Assembly: GCA_028280065.1 (NCBI GenBank)
Contig: JANQMN010000099.1
Coordinates: 1-64,000, forward strand
DNA: 64,000 bases
Origin: Hahella sp.
Lineage (GTDB): Bacteria; Pseudomonadota; Gammaproteobacteria; Pseudomonadales; Oleiphilaceae
Reading direction: 5' to 3'
The position numbers were made by a program, and so were the translations under genes. Numbering within the stretch: the stretch's first letter is position 1; each line of letters starts with the position of its first letter. The notes beneath the pieces were generated by a model. That model saw nothing but the letters and a program-made list of their open reading frames with translations. It did not search any database and had not been told where the DNA came from. This document shows, piece by piece, positions 17,075-26,800 of the stretch.

Positions 17075-18127
17075 TTGAAAAACAGGCTGCCGGCTTTCAA
17101 ACTCAGCGTTTTAACCAATACGCTCACATGGATGCTTGTGATCAAAATCCCCTCTCCTTTGCGCCAACATGCATTTCTTATCGGTTTTATTGCCTTCTGG
17201 CTAATGGCTCTCTGTATTGAGGTCATGCGCCTTCCGGAAAGGCAACTAGTCGAGCCGGATCAACTACCGGATTTTGCGTCGATTGAAGATGTAACGGAAA
17301 AGAAGCAAGCCTTTTTCGCCTATCTCGCTCTAATGGCGGAAGCGGAAAACAGACGTATTCTAGGCGCACGTCAACGCATTGAAACATTGCGCTCGGTGCC
17401 GACACTCAAACAAGAAGACACACAATGGCTGACTGAAGTCGCCGGTAAGCTTGGCGTAACAGTCAATGAACCGATGCGGGAAGACGATTTTGTCAGCTTA
17501 CTGCGGCATGTCGATGTGGTGCCAAACTCGCTGATTCTCGCCCAGGCCGCCATTGAATCGGCTTGGGGAACATCGCGATTTGCCATACAGGGCAATAATC
17601 TCTTCGGGCAATGGTGTTTTGAAAAAGGCTGCGGAATCGTACCTGAGCACCGACCGGCAGGAGCCACGCATGAGGTTAGGCATTTCTATTCCCCACGAGA
17701 TGCGGTCGCCGGTTACCTGCAGAATATCAACTCCCACCCGGCCTACCGACAGTTACGCCAAATTCGTGAAAAGGCCCGGACACAGGGTCGGTCAATACAG
17801 GGATGCGCCTTGGCAAGAGGCTTGGAAGCTTATTCCGAACGCGGCAAACATTACATCAACGAAGTGTTGCAGATGATTCGCATCAATGACTTGACGCCCA
17901 ATGAAAGCAATTGCCAGGATATTCGGATCGCCAAACCTGACCCTGTTGCTTCAGATGCCACCATTTCTATGGCTCCGGATACCACTCTCCCGACGGCAGA
18001 GGACGCATCCAAAACTGAGAGTACCAATGAAAGCGACCCGACAGTTCCGGAAGACTCGACGGTACCGTACAGTTCAACCGGGAGCGTCCCGTCGGCAGTT
18101 CCGGAAGCTCAGGAATCCGCACCCTAA
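17075..18127 (+). CDS. Bax-like glucosaminidase (mannosyl-glycoprotein endo-beta-N-acetylglucosaminidase domain)
   Basis: A 350-residue protein starting at a TTG (17075); an ATG at 17132 is an alternative. It has one N-terminal membrane segment (about 31-47), then a glucosaminidase domain with AQAAIESAWGTSRFA (catalytic Glu in AIESAWG) and the NNLFGQWCF signature, and a FYSPRDAVAGYLQNI segment. It resembles E. coli Bax (about 274 aa) and should cleave peptidoglycan glycan. An extra tail of about 60 residues rich in Ser, Thr, Pro, Asp and Glu extends the protein, and its coding sequence overlaps the antisense deacetylase gene by 161 nt. Likely co-transcribed with the gene at 15769. Confidence 0.87.
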   Translation: MKNRLPAFKLSVLTNTLTWMLVIKIPSPLRQHAFLIGFIAFWLMALCIEVMRLPERQLVEPDQLPDFASIEDVTEKKQAFFAYLALMAEAENRRILGARQRIETLRSVPTLKQEDTQWLTEVAGKLGVTVNEPMREDDFVSLLRHVDVVPNSLILAQAAIESAWGTSRFAIQGNNLFGQWCFEKGCGIVPEHRPAGATHEVRHFYSPRDAVAGYLQNINSHPAYRQLRQIREKARTQGRSIQGCALARGLEAYSERGKHYINEVLQMIRINDLTPNESNCQDIRIAKPDPVASDATISMAPDTTLPTAEDASKTESTNESDPTVPEDSTVPYSSTGSVPSAVPEAQESAP

Positions 18128-19055
18128 CCCCTTTGGGATCATTCGATACCAACTGGCTGACGACCTTTCCCTTACCGGAAAAATAACAGGCCAGTTGCTG
18201 CCACTGCGCCTGCTGGGGATGAAAAAATAAGGTCAAACCCTCTTCAAAGGCCGCATGATTTCCGAAAATACGGAAATCCGGTTCAGCTTTTTTTATCGGC
18301 AGCGGCAAGCTTCGCAATTTATCCCGAAAAACATTTAAGGCGCCGTAGTTGTTGTTCATCGGGAATCTTGGTAAGGAAGCTAAAGGTGATTGCAAGCCAA
18401 CCGCACCCGATTGTTGACCAAATCCCACATACCCCATTTCTTTGACGATGGTTTCTATTTCTGCCGTGAACTCTCCATAGGGATAAGCGAGGTATTTTGG
18501 CCGTTCTCCCAGTTCAGCAGATAGACGTTTTTCTGCATGGCTAATTTCCCACCTGGTCCTATCTCTCCAGGCATCTAATGTTTCATCAATCCGCTGCCTA
18601 ACCAGATGGACGTGGGAATGAGTGTGGTTGGCAATAGTCCCGCCATGGGAAGTCATTTCCCTAAGTTGGTCCCAGGACATGTACGAGCGGTTTTTTTCAT
18701 CGATAGGTTGGGTTGAGACAAACAGCGTAAATGGCCAGTTTCGGGCCTGCAATTTTGGAAAGGCGTTGTCGTAGATATTTAAGAAAGCGTCGTCAAAGGT
18801 TATCGCTACGACGTTGTTGGGAAGGTCTTTTTGTCGCTTAAGAAACTGGACAATTTTGGGTAAGGACCAGACTTGAAAGTTATTTTTTTCAATGATGTTC
18901 AGGTGTTTCTCAAAAAGCGTGGGGGAAATGCTGGTGATGGTCGGAGTGGAATCGCTAACGTGGTGGTATTGGAGGATGACTGCACAGTAGCTCCAAGTAG
19001 GTAAGGAGGTTAGAAGCAAACCTGATAAGAGCAAGCAGAACTTTTTTCTATTCAT
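17967..19055 (-). CDS. Secreted polysaccharide deacetylase (NodB-type)
   Basis: The start is set at ATG 19055, which gives a clean signal peptide (MNRKKF, hydrophobic core, cleavage near YCA); a TTG at 19079 is the alternative. The NodB homology domain shows the ITFDDAF metal/catalytic Asp pair, the NHTHSHVH metal-binding His motif, and LAYPYGEF. A C-terminal part of about 130 residues ends in RFHWYSQFWMRPL...GEWYPEP, a pattern I associate with the family, so the C-terminus looks native. Predicted to remove acyl groups from an envelope or exopolysaccharide. It is convergent with and overlaps the Bax-like gene by 161 nt. Its 5' flank is partly repeated at 20266-20422. Confidence 0.85.
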   Translation of the reverse strand: MNRKKFCLLLSGLLLTSLPTWSYCAVILQYHHVSDSTPTITSISPTLFEKHLNIIEKNNFQVWSLPKIVQFLKRQKDLPNNVVAITFDDAFLNIYDNAFPKLQARNWPFTLFVSTQPIDEKNRSYMSWDQLREMTSHGGTIANHTHSHVHLVRQRIDETLDAWRDRTRWEISHAEKRLSAELGERPKYLAYPYGEFTAEIETIVKEMGYVGFGQQSGAVGLQSPLASLPRFPMNNNYGALNVFRDKLRSLPLPIKKAEPDFRIFGNHAAFEEGLTLFFHPQQAQWQQLACYFSGKGKVVSQLVSNDPKGVRVRIPELPELPTGRSRLNCTVPSSLPELSGRFHWYSQFWMRPLPSGEWYPEP

Positions 19056-19071
19056 GGGAAGTACAGTACTC

Positions 19072-19104
19072 AGATACAAAAGTATACAGTTACGTTTTTA
19101 GCAA
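19072..19104. repeat. 33-bp spacer repeat, divergent copy 1
   Basis: A segment starting AGATACAAAAG and ending TTTTTAGCAA that matches, with several differences, repeats at 20390-20422 and 29500-29532. It lies immediately upstream of the deacetylase gene and left of the adhesin array. It may be a remnant of duplication or a shared regulatory element. Confidence 0.45.
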
Positions 19105-19125
19105 TGGCCTAAGCCAAATTCTATA

Positions 19126-19368
19126 TTAATAACTTGGCCATATAGCGAAAGCATTGCGTGTCCATAAGGCATAATCCAGCTTTAATTGATCGGGTAACTT
19201 ATCGTTGATCAGACGGCAAATACGTTTCTCTTGTGATAGCTCCAGATGCCGACCTTCACCGATCTTACGCCCACCGTGGTTCACTCCGAGTTTTTTGGAA
19301 GGCAATTTCATCTCGGGTCTTCCCACATTTCTCAATTGATGCGCTTGTTGGCGGTTTTCCTCGATCAC
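19126..19368 (-). pseudogene. IS630-family transposase fragment
   Basis: The 80-residue frame matches the N-terminal helix-turn-helix region of IS630-family transposases: GGRKIGEGRHLELSQEKRICRLINDKLPDQLKL (shown only as segments), ending LDYALWTRNA. The DDE catalytic domain is missing, and no terminal repeats were found. It marks an old insertion at the left border of the giant-protein array, between the deacetylase gene and the truncated adhesin copy. Confidence 0.7.
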
Positions 19369-19430
19369 ATCTCAGGGTAACTTACTAGCATTGATTTTCT
19401 TTTCCATGACTATGAAAGCAAATATAGAAG

Positions 19431-20024
19431 ATGTTCTTTATTGCCGGGTTAATGACAGACAGACTCTGGCAGGATTTTATAGTGGACGACAACAACGGCT
19501 TGGCGTCGGCTCCGGGTGAAAAAGGCATCTGTCCACCCCCGGGAGATGAGGCGTTCACCGAAGGACTCACCGAAGGTCACTGGTGTGTGCAGTTAACCAT
19601 TGAAGATGGAGGACCGAATGATGCGGATGGCAATATCAATCAATCCATCGATGATACAGGTGGGTTAGCGACATTGGTTGCCGTATCACCAGAGCCAAAA
19701 TTAACGCTGGTCCCCTTAAGTCAAACCCAGTACGCATTTGGCACGGGAGTCCAGACGGTATTCGCGTTCATGGTCAGAACCGAAGCACCGGGTGCGGAGC
19801 TGCGAGAACTGATCTTTAGCGTGAGCGGTGAGGTCGATCCGATGACAGATATTGGTATTATCGGACTCTACCTGGATAGCAATGGAGATGGCTTGGCCAC
19901 GGATGAAACGCTGTTGGCGGTGGGTGTTCCGGATGTGGATATAGGCCTTGTGACCTTCACCCTGGAAACGCCGTTCACCCTACCTGCTGGCGACAGTCGC
20001 CTGCTGGTCACCTACGAGTTTTAA
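19431..20024 (+). pseudogene. C-terminal remnant of a third giant choice-of-anchor-U protein
   Basis: The 197-residue frame starts with about 10 unrelated residues, then from about 19460 equals the last part of the two giant proteins downstream: LWQDFIVDDNN, APGEKGICPPPGDEAFTEGL, EGHWCVQLTIEDGGPND, and the terminal domain ending RLLVTYEF. All upstream modules and any signal peptide are missing. At DNA level the first ~120 nt are closest to the 20829 gene (28440-28560), while later parts are closer to the 31713 gene, so it is a mosaic. It ends 12 nt before its own small lipoprotein gene, as in the intact copies. Probably a deletion remnant. Confidence 0.85.
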
Positions 20025-20036
20025 GGAGAAAAGAAC

Positions 20037-20252
20037 ATGAAAATGATCATTAAAGGTGGCCTGTTGGCGATGGCAATCTCCTTACTCACGGCTTGTGGAG
20101 GAGGAGGCGGTAGCTCTGATGATCCTGAGCCACCTGCTGAAAAAACTTTCAACCTGCAGTTGCAATCGACGGACATTCGTCTGAGTAGCAGTGGTGATCT
20201 GTTGCCGGTGGAAACCGATGGCATCAAGAGGGAGAATTTGACGGTAAATTAG
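20037..20252 (+). CDS. Small lipoprotein partner, copy 1 (71 aa)
   Basis: The start codon ATG 20037 has a strong RBS (TAAGGAG, overlapping the upstream stop). The signal peptide ends in lipobox LTAC, followed by a poly-Gly stretch, an acidic linker (SSDDPEPPAEK), and a conserved tail: FNLQLQSTDIRLSSSGDLLP, then ETDGIKRENLTV. The two other copies (29013, 42445) have the same plan and tail. The gene remains open although its upstream giant gene is reduced to a remnant, so it may still be made. It is predicted to be anchored in the outer membrane. No known family is recognised. A role as a partner of the giant protein is inferred from three-fold conserved adjacency. Confidence 0.8.
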   Translation: MKMIIKGGLLAMAISLLTACGGGGGSSDDPEPPAEKTFNLQLQSTDIRLSSSGDLLPVETDGIKRENLTVN

Positions 20253-20828
20253 TGGCTGACGTTCTATCGCTGACGTGGTGATATTGGAGGGTTACAGCGG
20301 CTTGGTTAACAGATGCGAAGCAAAACAGAGTAACTGAGCAGTATTTAAGCCTTGTTTTATTCCAGACATCTATATGAACCTAATCCGGAAGATACAAAAA
20401 GATACATTGTTAGTTTTAGCAATATAAGTAATTACTTACTAGATTTTTATTTCTAGCAATAAATGTATGCAATTGCTTTTATGCAGGGTTGCAAATGTCG
20501 TATCGACTAAATGAAACTGCGGACCCACTAGATATGATAATTTCATTTGCTTTCTTCGATTCCTAATATTCCTTTTGTTTGTAGCTGGTTGGGTGGCTAA
20601 GGACAACTCTGAGATGCTTGGGTGGAAGTGATCGAGGGAGAGTTCGAAGAAGACTTTGCGATAAACCTAAATCTATTAATTACAAAAACTTTTTGCATCG
20701 GAACCCGGTCTCGAAGATTCTGAGAATTGAAAGTTACCTTTGCAAAATACTTTGCAGCCGAGATACGGAGTTGGATTGTATTGATGAAAATCCTGATCGA
20801 AAAAATTGCTAATCCGTTACTCCTTCCT
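20253..20828. other. Intergenic region with duplicated deacetylase-flank sequence
   Basis: A gene-free stretch of 576 nt. Positions 20266-20290 match 18951-18975 (inside the deacetylase 5' coding region) with two differences. A 33-bp repeat at 20390-20422 (AGATACAAAAAGATACATTG, then TTAGTTTTAGCAA) matches 29500-29532 with two differences and 19072-19104 less well. The two matches keep almost the same spacing as at the deacetylase locus (about 120 nt), so an ancestral segmental duplication is likely. The promoter of the 20829 giant gene should lie in the right half; no clear -10/-35 was assigned. Confidence 0.6.
20390..20422. repeat. 33-bp spacer repeat, copy 2
   Basis: AGATACAAAAAGATACATTG then TTAGTTTTAGCAA. 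It lies 407 nt upstream of the first giant gene. Nearly identical to 29500-29532 and related to 19072-19104. Confidence 0.6.
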
Positions 20829-23800
20829 ATGAAAAATCGCCTATGGCTTGCATTATTGTTAGCCATATTTAGTAGCCATCTCGCTGCGGTGACAGCAAAT
20901 TTTGGGGGATTGGGGATAAATGATACAGGAGGGACTGGATTTAAAAGCCTCACTGATGCCAATATTGTGGTGAGCAATAAATTTACGCAAGATGGCACAA
21001 CACTTTATTTTAATGATAGCACCACTACCACCACAGAAACGTTCGTATTTAAAACCGATGGTGTGGATGCTGCAACAGTTGATGTAAGTGCTTTCACCGT
21101 TTTTGCCTTTAACGTCAATGGCATCACCATTGATTCCTCTTCATCCATAGTGTTTAAAGACACTGGTGGATCTGCTCTTCAAACTATGACGCTTAATGCC
21201 AACAAGGCCATGGCTCAGAATGATGATCGGGATATATTCTCCCTGTTTGATAATAACACCACCTCTCCCGTGACCGGGGTTGCAGAGATAGAATTTAATA
21301 TCAGGATAAACAGTTGTTGCGCTAATGGAAATAACTTTTCAAATTTAGTATTCAAAGACATCACCTATAGTAATGTTATTGCTCCGGTATCTAATAACGC
21401 CCCTAATGTCGATCTAAACGGTGGTACCGCTGGAGAGGATAATACCGCTTCTTTCAGCGAAGGCGGAGGTGCTGTCAATATAGCTCCTTCAGCCACGGTA
21501 ACCGATGCAGATGCTGACACCATTACCACTATAACGGTTACTCTCACCAACGATCAGGATGGTGCCAGCGAAGGATTAAACGTTACGGGTGCCGCGCAAA
21601 ATGCCCTCACCGGGATTTCAGGCGCAACTGATATTACCCTACAAGATACGATCAGCATTGTTGGCGCTACCGCCTCTGTCGCAGAGGTCCAAACCTTCCT
21701 GCAAAACATTACTTATAACCATTCCAGTTCGACACCCAATACCACAGGACGAACCGTGACTGTCGTAATTAATGATGGGACGGACAATAGCACTAGCCGT
21801 ACCTCCACCGTTTCTGTTTCGGATGTGACAGCCGCAAGCACCTCCGGTTCAGGTTTTAATACGACCAATGGTACTAATCTGACCCCTGGCATTATCTTTA
21901 GTAACGGTGACGAAACCCTGACCATCGGTAATGCGAGTCATACCACCGGGACAGCCAATGGCGGTAATGGTACTGACGTCTTAGTTACCATTGATACATG
22001 GGATATGTCGAGTGTGACGGTTTCAAATTTTGAGACTCTCAACATTCCTGCGAGTTCGAGTGCCACTATGTCTGGTGCGCAACATAATGCCTTTACAACC
22101 TTTATCGATAATGCAAGTCAGACAATCGTGATTGGTAGTGGAGGGGTTTCAGACTCCGTCACCGGGGAAAGTGTTATAGAGTCTTACACGTTGGGCTCTG
22201 GTTTTACCGGTATCTTTACTATGGGAGCAGCAGGACAAAATGTCACAGGTAGCGATTCTGCATCTGATATCGTGCAATCGGGTGCATTAACCTTGACAGG
22301 GACCATAAATGGCGGAGCGCATGTTAGTGACGGGCTTATACTCAATAACGGCGCGAATATTGCCGGTGCGACCGTGTCAAACTTTGAAATTCTGCAGATA
22401 GACGCGAATGGCAGCGTCACGATGACGGAGGCTCAGCACGATGTATTTACTCCTGCAAATGTCACTGCGGCTGGCACAGAACAGGTCACGATTAGTGCCG
22501 CTACGGATGGATTTAATGCGAATGCAACTATTGAAACATATGTTTTAGGTGCGGCTAATAGCATTACTCTGGGCACTGATGCAGGCCATCTGGCCCAAAA
22601 TGTGACGGGTAGTTCTGGGAACGATAATGTTACATTGGGCAATGGGACCTACACAGGAACCATTAATGCTGCAGGGGGAACCGGTGATACTTTAAGTCTG
22701 GTAAACGGCTCAGTGGTGACCGGTGCGACGTTATCCAATTTTGAGAACCTGACCCTCGCCGATGGTGCCTCGGTGACCATCACTGCGGCACAGCTCGGCC
22801 AGTTTTCCGGCACGGTCACGGCCATCGGTACCCAAACGATCAATGTGACTGGCGATGGAAACTTTACAACCCTGTCTGGTATTGAAACGTTTTCTGTAGG
22901 CGACGATTCCACCAATACCCGAACCATTTCCTTGGCGGCGGATACCAGCAGTATCACTGCCAACTCCGCCACCGATGCGGTGACCTTTAATCTAGGCACA
23001 GTGACCTATACCGGAACCCTGACGGGTAATGGCAGTGACGATATCGTTCAGATGGGAAATGGCTCGAGTATTTCTGGGGCAACGCTCAGCAGTGTCAGCA
23101 ATTTGAGCGTTGATAGCAGCGCTAGTGTTACTATGACAGAAGCCCAGCATGATAGCTTCAGTTCCATCACCGCCACTGGCACCAACCAAATCAGCATCTC
23201 GGCGGCCACTGACGGGTTTACCGCCGATGTCAGTGTCGAAACCTACGTATTAGGCGCGGCCAATGCGGTCACCCTCGGCACGGCGGGTGGTTCCTTATCG
23301 CAGAATATTACAGGTAGCAATGGTAATGATACCCTGTTGCTGGGTGCGGCGACCTACACGGGCTCGTTGAACGGCAGCGGTGGTACCGGTGATACCCTGT
23401 CGCTTGCCAATGGCTCGAATATAGCCGGTGCGACCATTTCTAATATCGAGAATCTGACTCTCGCCTCCGGCGCGACGGCCAGGATGACCATTGGCCAACT
23501 CAATAACTTCAGTGGTACCGTTACCGCGCCAGGCAGCGAGACCATCGAACTAACGGCGACTGGTACCATATCGAACACCGGACTTTCTGCCATTGAGGGT
23601 TTTTCTACCTTATCTGGTGGAGCGGAAACTGTTACAACGACTGCTGCAATAGCGAATGGTAAGACCCTGACGGCAGCCGATACCGGGACCGATGGTTTCA
23701 TCGTCACCGGCTCTGCAGGGGCTCAAACCATTAACGGCAGTGCCGGGGCGGATAATCTCTCCGGCGGCGACGGCGCAGATACGCTGAGTCCTGGTGCGGG

Positions 23801-26800
23801 CGCGGATTCCATGACCGGCGGTGCGGATGCCGATACCTTCCAGGGTAGTGCCAGCGATCTAAACGGCGATACGATTACTGATTTGAGCGTCAATGACCGC
23901 GTGCTCCTGACAGGTGTGACCGGCCTGACCACCGCCAATGTCCGGTTCAATGGTCCGGGTACTTTGGAAATCGATACCGATGCCACAGACTTTGCCAGTC
24001 CGGAAGTCACGCTCAGCTTATCCAATAACCCCGGGGCTTCATTGGGCTTCAGTTCCGTGGGTGATTCAGGTGGTAATACGCTTATCATTATTTCCGCTGA
24101 AACTACTCCGCCCAGTTTTGATCAAGGTAGCTCAACGCCCACCGACAACGCCGTCGGTATCACCGTGGGTGACAATGTTGTGCTGGATTTCTCCGAAAAC
24201 GTGCAGTTGGTCGCCGGCCAGACTATCACCATAAACGATGTCACCAACAGTGCTACGCGAGAAACTTTTACCGCCACAAATGCCTCAACCGGGACAGGCT
24301 CTTCAGGCGGCACAATGTCGGTCTCGTCAGACAAAATCACCCTGAATCCGGGGGCGGATTTACAGGCCGGCACCCGATATGCCGTGCAGATTACCGGCAC
24401 GACAGTTACCGATAGTGTCGGTAATGCCTTTGCCGGTATTGCAGATAACACCACATTTAACTTTACCACCGCGCCGGATGTGGCGATAACCGTCTCGCCC
24501 TCCAGCATCAATGAGGTCGCTGCGGAAACAGCAACCTATCGCGTCTCGTTGCAGGATGGCAGCGGTAATCCGTTTACTGCCTTGGAAGCAATTCAGGTGT
24601 CTATGACAGCAGGCGGGTCCGCCACAGGTGGCGGCACTGACTACACGGTTTCTGGATTGGGTGGTTCCAGTGATGTCACCATTGGGATCGGTCTGACAAA
24701 TGCCTCGTTTAGTGTTCAGGCGGTCAATGATGGAGCTGGAGACGATGGGGAAACGGTGAGTTATACGCTGAATAGCGTGCTGTCGGGCTCGGCGACTTTT
24801 AGCGGAACGAACGTAGCCACGGTCACGATTGTGGAAAATGTCTCCCCTACCGCCAACGCTGATACCGGCTCAACTGCCGAAGATACTCCGGTTGCCATCG
24901 ATGTGCTGGGTAACGATACCGACTCGGATGGTACGATTGATGCCACAACAGTCAACGTAGCCAGCGGGCCAACAAATGGTAGTACGTCGGTTAACCCGAC
25001 CAATGGCGAGATTACCTATACGCCCACTGCTAACTTCAACGGCAACGACAGCTTCACCTACACCGTGGACGATAATGCAGGTGGCACGTCAAATGCGGCC
25101 ACTGTTTCGATCACCATCAGCCCGGTCAATGATCCACCCACGGCGGTCAGCGATACCAAGACCATTGACGAAGACAGTGGCATTACCATCATCGATGTGC
25201 TAGATAACGATGTTGACCTGGACAGCACGATCGATACCGGAAGCTTGGCTTTGGCGACCCCTGCCAGTAACGGAACGGCCTTGCTTAATGGTACAACGAT
25301 TCGCTATCAACCCAATGCCAATTTTAGTGGAACCGATAGCTTTACCTACACGATAAAAGATAATGAAGGCGCAGTTTCCGACCCGGGAACCGTCACCATA
25401 ACGGTGACTGCCGTCGATGACGGCCCGGTTGCCCGGGATGATTCGGCCTCCCTACCGGAAGGAACAAGCAAGGATATCCCGATCCTGGACAACGATTCGG
25501 ATGTGGATGGCACGATAGATGTGGCGACGGTGGAAATTGTCACACAGCCGGCATCGGGTGCTGTCGTGGTCAGTGCTGCGGGGGTTGCGACTTATACGCC
25601 TAACGCCGAATTCTTCGGTCTCGACAGCTTCACCTATACGGTGAAAAACACCGATGGGGTGACGACCAACGTGGCGACCGTCAGCCTGGTCATCGATTCC
25701 ACCAATGTCCCCCCGCAGGCCGCGGACGATAGTGCCAGCGTGGACGAAGATTCATCCGTCACTATTGCCCTGTTGGAAAATGACGCCGATTCGGACGGCA
25801 CCTTGGATACCGCCAGTCTGGCGATTACCAGTCAGCCGGGATCCGGTTCCGTGACCGTTGACGCCGGGCAAGTCACCTATACGCCGACGGCGGATTTCAA
25901 CGGCAGCGATCAGTTCCGTTACACCATCGCGGATAATGACGGGGCCACCTCTGAATTCACGACAGTCAGTATCACAGTCAATCCGATCAACGATCCCCCG
26001 GTACCCAATAATCCGGTGACAACCGCGCGCCTGGGAGAAGATTACAGTTTTACCTACAGCGCGACCGATGTAGACGGTGATACGCTGATGTTGTCTTCGA
26101 AAACGCTACCTTCTTGGCTGAACTTTACAGTGGAAACGGGTGTACTGTCAGGCACTCCCGGCACGGAAAACCTCGGTGACAATAGCGTCATCCTCTCGGT
26201 GACGGATGGCACCGAGACCATCGATACTGAATTCACTCTGGTGGTCACCGATCCCAATGGTATTTCGGATAACAATGCACCTGTCCCCAATAGCCCGACA
26301 ACACTGACCGCGAATGTTGGTGAAGAATATCGCTTTACCTATAGCGCAACCGATGAGGATGCTGAAGATACTTTAACTCTATCCGCCTCGACTCTGCCCA
26401 GCTGGCTTAGTTTTGACGCAGTAACAGGGGTTTTATCCGGCATACCGGCCGAGTCGGATATTGGCAGCCATTCAGTTGTGTTAGCGGTATCGGATGGCAC
26501 AGAAACAGTGACGACCTCCTTTACTCTGGAAGTCGTTGATCCCCCGGTTAATAACGCACCGACGGGCGACCTCCTGATTATCGGTAACCCGGAGCAAAAT
26601 CAAACCTTAACAGCCGATACGGACAGTATCGCGGACGAGGATGGTCTTGGTGATTTTAACTTCACCTGGCAACGCAATGGTACGGAAGTAAGCGAGGCTA
26701 CCGGAAACAGCTATTTGCTGACCCAGGCGGATGTCGATTCGGTAATGACGGTTTCGGTCAGCTACGTGGATGGAGCGGGCACCACAGAAACCCTGACCAG

